Assembly: GCA_024449915.1 (NCBI GenBank)
Contig: JAMZAV010000065.1
Location: 112,501-176,500, forward strand
From: Sweltsa coloradensis
Taxonomy: Eukaryota > Arthropoda > Insecta > Plecoptera > Chloroperlidae
Length of the DNA stretch: 64,000 nt
Reading direction: 5' to 3'
Position 1 is the stretch's first letter. Every line of letters begins with the position of its first letter. The notes beneath the pieces were generated by a model. It worked only from the letters and a program-made list of their open reading frames with translations. It did not search any database and had not been told where the DNA came from. Shown one piece after another: positions 11,791-23,115 of the stretch. Position numbers and translations under genes: made by a program.

Positions 11791-12740
11791 ACGGGGGATA
11801 TTGTGGCTGAAGTATGTATATTCATGTATTTGATTGTTATTTATATGAAGATATGTTATGTATATGTATAATATCATTCGTAAAATACAACTTTAAACGA
11901 TAAAAAATAACAAGAGATAACAAATTTTCTAGGTTCGTGTTCTTGATTGTTACAACTTTTGATCACCTACACTTCTCACCATGTTAACGCAACAACATTA
12001 AAAAACAACTAACCAGTATTCTTATATTAATGTTAATTATAAAAGTAAATTAAGCTCAAGTTAACTGTCAGATTATGTGTAGAATGAGACGGTTAAACAT
12101 TTTAAAGTATATATTATTACTCTTGCCTTCTTTCCTACGTGCTAGCTAGTATCTGTTTAATCTTGTCAAGCGAAGTTTAACCAGATTCTTAATGAGTTGC
12201 ATAATTAAAAGGCCGCGAAGTTACTTCTCAAAGGTCTGACGAGGAGTTAAGTGTGAGTCAGACGCGAAAATACCGTCACTCATGCAACATTTAACTTCGC
12301 TGACACCCGTGGCGTTCTGCTACGGGCTGTGAATAGTTACTTAGCTGATGGGCTCACACAAATAAACCAACACACTATGTTTGTGTGTTTATCGTAACTC
12401 AATTACGCTCGCGAACCGAACGAAATCTATGAACGTTAAGTCTTGATTATGTGAATAAAGACGAAAGCATGGGACTCAAAACGTGCCTGCTATGAAAGTA
12501 AAATGACTTCTGATGAGCTAGCCTGATCTGTTCGTAGTATGACATACGATTTAAAATACAAATCTTCTTTTTTCAATTAGTATATTAGACTTTTTTGAAC
12601 CGATGTACAGTTTATCAGTGGTCGAAGGAAAAGTTTTTTTTAAGTATTTATAAATGCCAGTCACCGTTACTGAATTTCATCGCGTAACTTGAAGTATCGA
12701 TTAAAACTCATCTTGCTCCTAGAGAAAACCCCCCCAAAAT
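11791..12740. other. A+T-rich stretch, no gene recognised
   Basis: No supportable frame or RNA. A more complex patch lies at 12190-12440 with no identifiable function. Confidence 0.5.
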
Positions 12741-12907
12741 TATTGTGTTTTAATACATTGCTGTTGTAATATTAGTCTTTCAAATATTTACTTAACTGTT
12801 AGTTAATTGCTGTATCTGCATTTACGTAACTAGATTTATTTAGTGGTCCTCCTTCGTAAATCAGTTTTTTAACTGAATGGAACAGACGTTAAATAAATAA
12901 ATAAATC
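12741..12907 (+). repeat. LINE-like 3' end, family A (copy 2, 5'-truncated)
   Basis: Aligns with the last ~165 bp of the copy at 16591-17305: GCTGTTGTAATATTA, TTTCAAATATTTACTTAA, ATTTATTTAGTGGTCCTCCTT, then AAATCAG, a T run, AACTGAATGG, CAGACGTTAAATAAATAAAT. The hairpin TCAGTT/AACTGA is intact. Truncation at the 5' side is typical of target-primed reverse transcription. Confidence 0.7.
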
Positions 12908-13294
12908 ATATCATCAAAGTCATATCACTTTTCTGTCCGTCCGTCCGTCTGATACTCGTCTCACGATAAAAAACAGAACATAACCTTCGATTGATATGCT
13001 TTTTTGATGAACTAAATAAACAATAAATACATAAATAAAAACTATTCATACAACAATAAGTGAATCATTTGTAGTAGTTCCTTTGTGTGGTTAGTCCCAC
13101 CAAATGGGGATTTGTTTTATGAACCTCATACCCGGCACCTCCACCAAGGTATATAGTTCGTCGTAACGAACGTTGTGTAATTCGAGAAATCTTCGCTCCC
13201 TCCTTTGTCCACTTTCATAAACAAAACTAAAATTCCATAGTAAACAGTTGTGCGTTTACGTTCTGTGAGTGTGAATTACGAATCAATGTTTTCA
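12908..13294. repeat. Simple CCGT tract and isolated tRNA-3'-end-like module
   Basis: GTCCGTCCGTCCGTCTG occurs near 12935. A minus-strand copy of the 18-nt tRNA-3'-end-like module lies at 13129-13146 (plus strand TACCCGGCACCTCCACCA). No gene seen. Confidence 0.45.
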
Positions 13295-13602
13295 GGGCCC
13301 GGATCCACAAAGAGGAGTTAACCAAAACGGAGTATATTTTAGGAGTAAGCGGTACTTAACTCATTTCGGTATCCACAAAAGGGAGTTACGCATTTTTAGG
13401 AGTTATTCAACTCTAAAATTTGACTTCTAAAATGGGCTAAGAACAGAGGGTTACGCATTTTAGGAGTATTCAACTCTAAAATACCTAATAAAACCCCTTC
13501 ACTTTATTAAGGGTTACATTTTTACTCCTAAAATGGGTTAAAAACAGCTTACTCCTAAAATTAACTCCGTTTTTGCTAACTCCACTTGGTGGATCCGGGA
13601 CA
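13295..13602. mobile_element. Fold-back MITE, PIF/Harbinger-like ends
   Basis: GGGCCCGGATCCAC at 13295 faces GTGGATCCGGGAC at 13589-13601, and complementarity continues inward: GGAGTTAACCAAAACGGAGT on the left against ACTCCGTTTTTGCTAACTCC on the right, then TTTTAGGAGTAAGC against its complement. The interior carries several GGAGTTACGCATTTT / ACTCCTAAAAT units in both orientations. There is no coding frame. GGGCC-starting termini are typical of PIF/Harbinger MITEs, but I could not confirm the expected 3-bp target duplication, so the superfamily is tentative while the fold-back structure is clear. Confidence 0.7.
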
Positions 13603-15426
13603 TGTGAATTTATTTGGTGTTGATCGCGTCCGATTTGTGGACTTGTTATTCAAATCGAGGCAACGAGTGATGACGAATGATAGGCGACACAATTAATAGC
13701 TTAGATTTGGTAGATTGCAAAATAGAATGTGTTTTGGATTTTATCTTCTACCTTTAGATTGCTTCTATTAACGTGGTGTTCTATAGTGCATTTCATTACA
13801 ATACATAGGGACGACTCTTATGCAATGTACACTGGAGTACAAAAGTAGATCAAGGGTATGCCGGAAACCTTTATTTGCTCTAATAACTTTTCTGAACATT
13901 AACTTAGCTTAGATCAACTCTGTTGATTATTCTATCTCATCAATGAATGGAATTTTGAGTAAAACGTTGAATAGTGACAAGAAAGTAGCAAAGAAAGTGC
14001 ACAAGAAATAACGTAAAGATATACAAGTTTTTGTCAGACCAATAATCAAATTTTGTTCGAGTGTGCTGTACATATTGCATTAATTATTGTATAACTTTAA
14101 GAAATATTTTGACGTATATTGAACTAAACTTTAATCAGCACAGCTGGTACCAAGAGTCCTCTAGATTTTTACCTGTCTTCTTTTATTTTTGGGAATATTG
14201 ACGTGGTTTCTATTTACTTAAGGTACCTATATCCTATTCAAAACTGTTGCACAAAGGGGGACACTAATAATTAAAAGTAGGACTTTATATTCAATATCTG
14301 CGATGTTCTGTACGTACTTTCATCAGTTACGATATGTAAAATAAGTTGTTCTTTGCTTCTAAACGTACCGATATCATCCACTTGCTTCATTATGAACGTA
14401 CCGTCTTCAGCTAAGATATATTTCACGCGTCAACGTCACCCATACCATATCGCCATAAGCAACAACATAATCCACGCTCCGCTGTCATCGCGTCCCACTA
14501 AGCCACACAGCAAACCTAAAGTAGATTCGAGTAAATATAAATTCATGAAGTGGAACTGTGGAAGGCAACCGTTGTGTATTGCGGGTAGCAGGAGCGATAC
14601 CGCAGGGGCAGACAAGGTGACACCGAATTAAATGTGTATGCGGTGTTTATTAAATCAGGGTATAAGCTTAGGGACTTGACGTCCCCTCTTGTGTGCATGG
14701 GCTCGGCAGATATTGTTGACATCTGACAACAGCGCACGGTGACAGCTCTTCGTTTCCTCGCCTGTTTGACGCTCGTGCTATTTGTTCGGTAGTGTGAAAT
14801 TAGAAGTGTGTAATAATTAGAAGATCCCACCGGACTCTTATAAGTCACGAGTATTTTGCTTTGTTATCTCATATACGGTGACAAATAACCAAGGGATTTT
14901 GTATTAATGCGTTTACCCTCGTTTGAAAATCAGTGGTAAGGAAGGGAAAATAGAACCTCAAACTTATACGTTTCAGGGAATTTGAGAAGCATACACAAAC
15001 AATGTTTCGCGGAAGTTGGCGTTTATAATAATTATGGAACTATTGTGGTCTTGAATAAATAGTCTAGATATTGACTTAGTGAAAATAACTCGATTAATTT
15101 TAAAACCAAGCTAAATATATAAACTTAAGGCACTAAAACAAAGTAATTGTATGCTAATATAACACTTGTTTTTTAACTTGTCAAGAGAGTGCACAATAAT
15201 GGGGCAATACGCCTATACTCTATTTACATTTGAACTCATCTTCACAATAAGGCTCGAAGTGAATTCTTAAAATCTATTTTATTATATTATTAATGATTTT
15301 TAAGTGTACAGTAAACTTACTCGTACATTTTTAAGAGCTCTTAAGGTGCTACACCTAATTATTACAACAGAAATCAATTTTGTTTCTTCAGAAATTTCTT
15401 CAATATACGATTTTCAATATCACCAT
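13603..15426. other. Stretch without recognised gene
   Basis: Overlapping opposite-strand frames of 92 and 101 codons near 14350-14850 cover one G+C-richer patch and show no domain. Otherwise A+T-rich with nothing supportable. Confidence 0.5.
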
Positions 15427-15615
15427 CTCCATCGCGTGCGCAAAGCATTACGGGGAAAAAAGAGTATTTTCACGCTAAATGCCATATGCTCGGGTGTGTG
15501 GAGTACTGCGTTTCCAACACAGTCAGTGCAGTCCGCCACAATCCCAAGCATGTGACATTTAGCAAGGAAATTATCATTCTCAAACAATGCCTTGCAATGG
15601 AGCGCGCATGCGCTG
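15427..15615. mobile_element. Palindromic MITE with CGCATGCGC-type end
   Basis: The arms are imperfect reverse complements. The left reads CCATCGCGTGCGC, AAAGCATTACGGG, CACGCTAAATGCCATATGC. The reverse-complemented right arm reads CAGCGCATGCGCGC, AAGGCATTGT, CTTGCTAAATGTCACATGC. The turn lies near 15525. Three overlapping 64-83 codon frames on both strands are by-products of this palindrome. GCGCATGCGC followed by GCATT-GTGGG-like sequence is common in animal MITEs, but I could not define target duplications. Confidence 0.6.
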
Positions 15616-16197
15616 TTAATTCTGAAAATGGTCTCACACAAAACTATAAAATAAGTTGGCAATTTGTCTATAACTTTTGACGGAAGAATAATAAATAATT
15701 ACAAATAATAGTTTTTCATTACTTTGTCATTTGATTTGTAATTACTAACAATAACATTGTACAAAGATGTGCTATAATGCAGAATTTACTGAGTTATATA
15801 GAATAATAAAAATTGAAATCATTCTGCTGAAATTATTTTTATAGACATTTATCTTGTAACTCCAAGTTCTGTGGTTTTACGTGGTTATACCCATTCACCA
15901 TTCACAGATGTATATTATTGTGCACGTGTGGATTTGTATTTATTTATCTTTAAAACTCACTTATTTTCCTAAAGAACACATTTTCAGAAGCTATTAGCTG
16001 TTGTTCAGTCCTCACTTTATGATTAACCAACATGGTCATTGCTTAATTAAGATTTGAATAGCCAATAATTCCAAGGAACATTGAATAGAATAAGCCAAGC
16101 TTAAATCTCCTATTAGAATATTGTTATTGTTATGATTGAAGTAATGCTGTGGGTGGGGTTGAGGGATTATTGCATGCAGTCATCTAATCAAAGGGGA
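15616..16197. other. A+T-rich stretch, no gene recognised
   Basis: No frame, RNA or repeat that I can support. Confidence 0.45.
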
Positions 16198-16303
16198 GTT
16201 TTTAATGACAAGGGTGAAACCAACTAGGTTGTAGCAACCCTGCCGATGAACCACTGATAAACCAGCCCTTACTCAACTAGGGGCAACCAACCCTTATCAA
16301 AAA
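16198..16303. repeat. Weak inverted repeat (~106 bp)
   Basis: GTTTTTAATGACAAGGGT at the left faces ACCCTTATCAAAAAC at the right, with patchy complementarity inside (CCAACTAGGTTG and CAACTAGGGGCAACC also read as a diverged direct repeat). It may be a small decayed fold-back element. The mismatch level leaves this uncertain. Confidence 0.3.
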
Positions 16304-16590
16304 CTAATTACATTTTCATCGAAATAGCAGATAGTACAGAACTAACTTTGTACATCCCTGCTGTAAGAACAATACAATCATGTAAGTAAATCAGGGAGAC
16401 GCATAAACATAGCCTGTCAGTTGGAGAGAGAGATAGACCAATAAGCTGTTCTGATGAACGCGTGACCTTTGACCCGACGGACGGGTGGACGCGGCTGACG
16501 TCTTCGTCACCGTCACTGCTGACAAGTGATCGCGTCATCATTGTCGTTAGTTTACAGTGTAACCGTGTTGCCATGCAGCACATTCGATTT
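16304..16590. other. Unassigned stretch before the long family A copy
   Basis: A 91-codon minus-strand frame and a 70-codon plus-strand frame overlap here; neither has a recognisable domain. Confidence 0.35.
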
Positions 16591-17305
16591 TATGATATAA
16601 TCAATGTATTTTCAATTGATATTTTTCTGCCTAGATTGTCTGGTTGCCGCCCACTGGTGGAGCTTGCAACTTGAGTTAGGTGTCCTGTATCATTGTTGTG
16701 ATCAGTTCTTGACTTGAACAATTTTAAATAATTATATGTCTGATATAATTTTATATTTGAGTCGAGATCTTTTGTACTAAATTGTTATCAAGATTTGAAC
16801 ACAAAAATTAAGATTGAACACAAGAATGAAGATTCGCGTTCGGTGGTTTCTTCCGCGAAAGATTGTTTACTCCCTATGATTTGCTGTTCCTGATTTTTGG
16901 CAAACCTCATATTCGTTTGAGTGGGATTGTCTAAGAAATCAGTTTTATTTCTTTTCGTTTTTCTTTTTTAATGATTTTTTTCTTTTCTTTCTTTCTTTCT
17001 TTTTCTTTCTTTTTTCTTTCATTTTCTCTTCTTTTCTTTTCTTTCTTTTCTTTTCCTTTTTTACCTTTTTCTTTTTTTCTTTCTTATTGCATTTATATCT
17101 TTTTTATTTTATACAAAATTTTTATTTTTATTCATCATTATATTGTTGTTGTTGTAATATTACTATTTCAAATATTTACTTAAATGTAGTTCATTGTTGT
17201 ATTTGCATCTATGTAATTAGATTTATTTAGTTGTCCTCCTTTGTAAATCAGTTTTTATAACTGAATAGGATAGACGTTAAATAAATGAATAAAAATAAAA
17301 TAAAA
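16591..17305 (+). repeat. LINE-like 3' end, family A (copy 3, longest)
   Basis: About 715 bp, the best-preserved long copy of the family also seen at 4965-5605. Order: GGTTGCCGCCCACTGG and GGAGCTTGCAACTTGA; the TTCGCGTTCGGTGGTTTCTT block; a TTTC/TTTTC pyrimidine tract (16976-17090); GTTGTTGTAATATTAC; TTAGTTGTCCTCCTTTG; the hairpin AAATCAGTTTTTATAACTGA; ATAGGATAGACG; and an A-rich tail with AAATGAATAAAA. The 70-codon phenylalanine-rich frame across the pyrimidine tract is an artefact. The conserved 3' half plus variable 5' truncation among copies fits a LINE 3' UTR. I see no reverse transcriptase coding upstream. Confidence 0.7.
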
Positions 17306-18466
17306 TTCTCTGGTAACAAACACATACTGAATGCTTTACCAGCGCCCAGCATGGAGATCTCTAAATTATGGTATTGATCTCTGGTATTAAATAATAAAAT
17401 ACACATCTGCTCTATATAAAATGAAATTAATAATAAATGGGGTATTGGATTGGTATTGGTATTGGTTGGTTTGTTTCTTGTGTGCGTGTGTGAGTCGTTG
17501 AGCCAATCGTTGAACATTATTTTGGCAAGGCAAACATGAATTTTAAAATTAAATCAATGTATATTGTGTATAGTAACACGAGCACAAATGAAAATAGTTA
17601 ATAAAATGTCGTAAATTGCTATAATATTTTTAAAATAATAATGGTAATAATGTTCAAAGATAGCAACTGTATTATTTCGTGAGTGTTGTTGGAACAATTT
17701 GTACCAAAAATATCACGCAAAATCCTTATTTTTGTCTTTATGGCCTAATGAGGAGAACTCTTAATTAACAAATCTCAAATGCGACCTTTACTTTAAAACC
17801 AAACCAAATGCGAAATTGTAATCTTACTATCAATACATTTGCAACGTCACGAAAAAAGTAGCCTGAAACGAGATGTTAATAATTGGCAATGAAGTTTACG
17901 TCTTACATTCATGCGGTGGTGGCAATCAAAGCGGTGCACATGAGGGTTGTTAGTTGAATGGTATCAAACACATTTTACAACACTATAAATTAAAACTAGG
18001 CGATTGCTGAAGTAACTCAGCCACAGGTAATACGAGATGTATTTTTCCAGTAAAGACTTGTCATTATGAAGTGAAATGAACCAAGAGAATTATTGTAAAT
18101 TTTGATTAATGATGATTCATTTTTCCGATAAAGAGTGAAATGGACCAAGAGAATTATTGTAAATAAATTTTGTTACAATTTATTTTTTATTTTATTTTAC
18201 AAATGTTTGCAATTACATAAAGACAATTACTATAGAAAGTCAAAATGTGGCACAAAATGATTACGCATGGGAACAAGACAGTTTATATAAAATAAATTAA
18301 GTTTGTATTATTTTAATATTTCTCTTGAACAGTTTACATGTTTACAACACTTTTGTCTTTGCATAACTAGTCACATTGTTGTAATAATGACTTATCTCTA
18401 GCATTAATCGATCGAGCATCGCGCGATATGGACAATGAAATGAAGCTCGTTTGAAAAGATTTCTCT
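17306..18466. repeat. A+T-rich stretch with short local repeats
   Basis: A (ATTGGT)-type tract occurs at 17446-17468. A local tandem duplication places two copies of CCAAGAGAATTATTGTAAAT, at 18081-18100 and 18145-18164, within diverged ~45-60-bp units. No gene recognised. Confidence 0.4.
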
Positions 18467-18810
18467 CCCCCCCCCCCCATCACTCCCTTCATCATTCTCT
18501 GTAGCTCTTTGTGAAATTGGTTGCCTAGTTTGCCTATCCTCGCGGGGCCAGGTTGGACGACGTAAGATTGGACGCCTCGTCTCACACGGGTGTGTTTGGA
18601 ATTTGTAATTCGTACACTCGCAGTTGTCATCTCAGACATCTATTAACGCTTTCCCCCCCCCCCCCCCCACCTCCTCCTCCTCTTCTGTCGGGTGGCGTTC
18701 ACTTCAATGTCTGCTTCATCCAGACAGTCTGAATCCACAATGTATAAATATATTCGTGTAAGAATCAGATTGCCGGCAAAATGAAGAAATCCTTCTACCC
18801 CCCCCCCCCC
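18467..18810. repeat. Cluster of three poly-C runs
   Basis: Uninterrupted C runs of 12 (18467-18478), 16 (18653-18668) and 13 (18798-18810) bases fall within 345 bp, flanked by CCTCC motifs. The minus strand is correspondingly G-run-rich and could form quadruplex structures. The two minus-strand frames here (90 and 62 codons) include poly-glycine from these runs and are not credible genes. Confidence 0.7.
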
Positions 18811-18922
18811 GACCGCACACCACCGGTCCAAGAACGGTCATAGTACTCTCTTTACTGTGAGAATAATGTTTAAAAATGGCAGACTGGAGATCAGAATCAG
18901 ATTGCGTTTTATAAATAGTAAA

Positions 18923-19041
18923 GCCAACGGCCTTGCCATATTGAATTCACCAGTTCTCGATAAATCACCGAAGTTAAATAACATCGGGCGTGGTCGGTAC
19001 TTGAGTGGGTGACATCTTGGGAACACCACGTGCTGTTGGCA
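18923..19041 (+). pseudogene. 5S rRNA-derived sequence (head of a 5S-SINE)
   Basis: At 119 nt this is close to the ~120-nt length of 5S rRNA, and it aligns end to end with the animal 5S pattern. Segments include CACCAGTTCTCG, ATCACCGAAGTTAAATAACA, CGGGCGTGGTCGGTACTT, GTGGGTGACATCTTGGGAA and CACCACGTGCTGTTGGC. The terminal stem is preserved: GCCAACGGC pairs with GCTGTTGGC with one G-U. The internal promoter region is recognisable but altered; animal 5S normally reads AAGCAAC where this has AAATAAC, and GGATGGGTGACC where this has GAGTGGGTGACA. No TTTT terminator follows through 19200; instead the sequence continues into a body also present at 56141-56236. That supports a 5S-derived SINE head rather than a working 5S gene. 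Confidence 0.8.
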
Positions 19042-19150
19042 AAGGGGATGAAGCAGATCGCCAAAGTGTGCTCCCGATTTAAAAACGATCTTGCATTGTC
19101 ACCCTTAGCCGCTCTGCGGAGAACAATGTTCATAACATGTTTCTGTCTTC
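19042..19150 (+). repeat. Body of the 5S-derived SINE
   Basis: The block following the 5S head (CAGATCGCCAAAGTGTGCTC, CGATTTAAAAACGATC, ATTGTCACCCTTAGCCGCTC, TGCGGAGAACAATGTT) is repeated, diverged, at 56141-56236 in the same orientation without a 5S head. Presence at two sites marks it as a mobile body rather than local flank. The 3' end is set by loss of similarity near 19150. Confidence 0.6.
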
Positions 19151-19270
19151 GTTATCAACGTGTTCGTTACTAATAATTATATATTAAACAATCATGGATA
19201 CGGGATTAACAAAAATATTGAGCGAATCCTAAGATTAATATAACAATTGATTCTTCTAAACGTTGAACTT

Positions 19271-19485
19271 TACTTGGTCGCGGTGTCGGGTACATAGATG
19301 TCCTCACTTGGGATGGCGCAATCTTTGGGTCAACCAAAACATTCTGTGACATCTTTGTTGAAGGGCAATGCCAACAAATAACTGCATGGCAATCGGAGAT
19401 CATGTTTGGTTTAATTCTATAGTGATATTATTTGATGCACGCACAAATGAACGGACGGACGGACAAACGAACAGAAGAGTGCTGC
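19271..19485 (+). repeat. Diverged repeat, family F (copy 1)
   Basis: Starts with TTGGTCGCGGTGTCGGGTA, a worn version of the tRNA-3'-end-like module. It aligns with 22930-23115 through CATTCTGTGACATCTTTGTT, GAAGGGCAATGCCAACAAA and ATCATGTTTGGTT, and ends in ACGGACGGACGGACAAAC. Probably a retroelement fragment; class unknown. Confidence 0.45.
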
Positions 19486-19489
19486 GAGC

Positions 19490-22400
19490 TTTAAATAATT
19501 ATATGGAAGTTTTAGGTTATGGCCAAATCACAAACAATTTGACCGTTGCTTTGGGCTGGAATTGTTTAATGATTCACTTCCATACTTAGACAAACCACTA
19601 TCGAATTTAAATTATTTGTATTTAACAAAATGTCACACCGGTATTGAAGGTTTTTAAATATCAGTCATATTGCAGAGGCAGGCAATTTGAGACTTGGTAT
19701 CAAGCGTTCCAACTCTAAATGGCAAGATTGTGGGTTTGATCTCACCAACAGCAATCTAACAATGTGGTTCATGTGTGGTTTTCATCAACAATAAAGCATA
19801 TTAACCATATTTTAAATATGCTAAATACGAATAATTTAATTCATTAACAGGTTTTATACAGGGAAATGAGTTAATATCAAGCATTGTGGCAGGAATATCG
19901 TTTGATAAACATTAAGTGAAATATTATGAATAATAATACATTTTATTATTAATATTATAATTTTAAATATTAAGTGTAAGTGCAAGATATTCATTGTTAA
20001 ATAATAATAGATTCTGCCCATAAAGTAACTTCTATTTAAATTTGCGACTGAGCTGATCTGTAATTCAATTTTATATTAAATGCATTTTCATGACTAACAA
20101 TAATTATTATCATATTTATTTATCTTTTCTTGTTTTGTTTGTAATATCTGAAGGTACTACTTGTCATAAAACAAACCCAGTGTCCAGAAATTAACGCGTG
20201 TTCGATCTTACATTATTAACCAAACGTTACTTGGCATAAAAAGCGTATAGGTTTGTTGCTCGTGAAACACCCAGGTGAAAAGCATTCTGGAATTCAAAGC
20301 TTGTTCAGATATTCATGCAAATACAGAAGTGTCAATTTCTAACACTGATAAATTGTTTTTTTTTTCTCTGACGAAGATTGATAATCGTTTTTGCTGTGAT
20401 AAATAACGATAATATTATTTGTGAAACTTATCAATCATCGATATTTTCATGAAGATTAATGTAAAAATTGCACTTCAAACTGAAGTTTCACGGTATTTTT
20501 GAATATATTTCAAACTGCAAGTAAAGAGGGCTGTTGAGGTGGATTTTAAAACGTTATTAAAATTAGATTACACCTAATTTTCTCCGAAATTTCATTTACG
20601 TAATGACTTAACTTTGATCTAATTTAACTCGTAAAATGCTCGCGCTTCACAAGCAGGCAGGGTGCAGTAATCCAAGGAAATGCCTAACGATGCTGTTCGT
20701 CTAATTTCACCGCGTGATTGGCAGAGCTCGTCTGTACAGACCGAGGGGATCCGAGCCTAATGACGAACGTCAAGAGATAGACTCGCCGAGCTTTTCGATG
20801 CAGCTTTATGACGGAACTGAAACATAATACGATGGCCCTAGAAATGATGACTGTAAGGATGTCTTGATGATTTTCAATGGTCGACTGCACCGGCTCTGAC
20901 AGCGCTATAGCGATCTCGTAGCTCTCGATGGCTCCTAATAATTGGTCCACTGGAGATAGGTCTACAGGGAAATCCAGCAAGGGAATAAGATAAATCGAAG
21001 GAGCGAAAGAGTGAGTGGCTATGAACGAGGAGATGAAAAATACAATGCGAAATAGGCCTCCACATGATTCACGACCCGTCATGAAAAATGTGCAATGAAA
21101 TAATTGCCAGCTGTTTTCGCTTCCTCGGATTGTAATGGTTTCTCGTCCCCCTCTTGACTGTGGACCGCCCAATTAGTTACTTAACACAAAGCAATAAAAA
21201 GGGTGTGATAGCAAAACTCGAAACAACAATCAAGTACTGACAAAGAATCGAGGCTCTCTCTTTTGCATGAAGGGGACATAAACTAAAACCAGCATCCGTC
21301 TGAATAGATCAGTACTGTGTGCATCTGGACATAGAAAACTACAGCCAACTTGTTTATTATCTTCGTTTGCAAATGACTTCAAGGTAACCACCCTCCATTG
21401 ATGCCACATCTTCCGAGCTAGTGCTCGCGGTGATGTCAAAGATGGAGTCAACCTGAATCCGTCCGGAACAACACACACAAACAAACCATTCTGTGTGGGT
21501 GTGTCTCGTCACGTGCCCAGTGGAACATCCAGGCAGAGCCAGCCCACTGAATTAATGTCCATGACAGCAAACGGGGAATGAATTTGATTATACCAATATG
21601 TAATTTGTACCAATCGTAAAGAGTAGGCTAACAGTGTGATTGTTCTCTTGTTGTGATTATTGATGAGGGTAAGTAATGGTGACGTAGGACTTCTCCCAGC
21701 GGGGTCTCCCCCCCCCCCTGTCGTGATGCAACGCTCTCTCCCGCCACGTCCCAGGAGGCAGACTGCACCCGTGCCATACATACTGATTGAATCTGCGCGC
21801 ACTGCACAATATTGCTGTTTTATGAACAAGTAATTTTCCTTTATTGGAGTTTACGTCATGCACTGTAGTATATCAGCTTTTCTTGATCAGAGAACATGCT
21901 ATCTTAATACTCCACTCAAAACCTACTACTGAATAAATTACTATAATGTTCAAATATTGAGTGTGTGATAGCATGTGCATGTTAAATACGATTCATTCCA
22001 AAATGTGAATGAGTGTGAAAAACGTACTTTAAATTTAACAACAAACTTGTGCATATAATAAAATAATAAACAAAAATATCAGATCATAGACGTATAATAG
22101 TAATTAGTAACTGGCTTTAAATCCATGATCAGATAACATAAATGCAATATTCTTACACGGCCATTGCATGAATTGCCGTCACATGCAAATTATTCTTTTC
22201 TTGCTGAATCCATGTGTTCTTTTCCGTGCATTTCAGTTGTCTTTACATGAACTTGAGTGTACAACCTTCTTACTAGCTACATATATTTTAGTTTACACCA
22301 CTTGTCATTGTGTAAAAATATCAGTTATCTAAGAGTAACATGACACAAAACCCAGAATTATCATTTCTCTAGCAACATACATATTATCAATGACATCAAA

Positions 22401-22929
22401 ATGCTAGAACAACTAAAATTTGTATAACCGTATTGCATCAGAAGCCCACAACGTATTGTTACAAATCTTACAGGTAAACTAAATATTTCTGATCAAGATA
22501 AGGAACTTAGATTTATTAATACCAATACCAATACCAATGCCAACAAAGATTCGGTACTGTGTGAAGCAACGTTTCATTATTTCTGATAAAGAATTAAACA
22601 CAAATACATTAGCTACAATTGTGTATTTTACTCGGAAAAAGTAATGCCCAGTTTGTTCGTAAATACAGGGTGGCATTGACATAACTCAATTGATAAACGT
22701 GATAAAGTTTATGGCAAAATATTCCAATCATTAATTTTAAATTTGAGTGTATGAAGAAATTATTAGATCATTGAGTTATATTATTATTTGTGTCTAATGC
22801 TACCATAGAGAGAAAAAAGTATTGTACAGATAAAATATTAGAAGGGGTGGGTGTACCCATAATAGGGAGCGAATCAACAAATAGACAAAGAATGATACAG
22901 AAATAAAATTTCGTTCAGCGTTGATCAGT
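19490..22929. other. Long stretch without recognised gene
   Basis: 20640-21480 is less A+T-rich and holds the window's longest frame (162 codons, minus, 20684-21172). It shows no domain, start context or splice sites that would support it. An 11-C run lies at 21708-21718. TACCAATACCAATACC-type repeats occur near 22520-22540. Confidence 0.5.
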
Positions 22930-23115
22930 TTTGGTGGGGGTGCCGGGATCGACGCGTTCCCCCTTTTGAATGATGCTAGTCCCGTCCCCATGCCCACCAT
23001 GGTAACCAAACGCATTCTCTAACATCCTTGTTAAAGGACAAAGTCAACAAAACGCATGTCAACATAGGTCATGTTCGGTTCTTAACGTGAGACGTACACA
23101 CGCACAGATAAACTT
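22930..23115 (+). repeat. Diverged repeat, family F (copy 2)
   Basis: TGGTGGGGGTGCCGGGATCG at 22932 is a variant of the recurring module. Downstream it matches the 19271 copy at CATTCTCTAACATCCTTGTT, GGACAAAGTCAACAAAACG and GGTCATGTTCGGTTCTTAA, ending near CACACGCACAG. Class unknown. Confidence 0.45.

Noticed and set aside
18923..19041. Functional 5S rRNA gene
   Set aside because: Substitutions in the internal promoter region, no TTTT terminator, and fusion to a repeated body favour a 5S-derived SINE.
20684..21172. Longest frame, 162 codons, minus strand
   Set aside because: No domain, repeat of hydrophobic or charged pattern, or splice/start context; it lies in a less A+T-rich patch where stops are rarer, and another frame of the same strand is open too.
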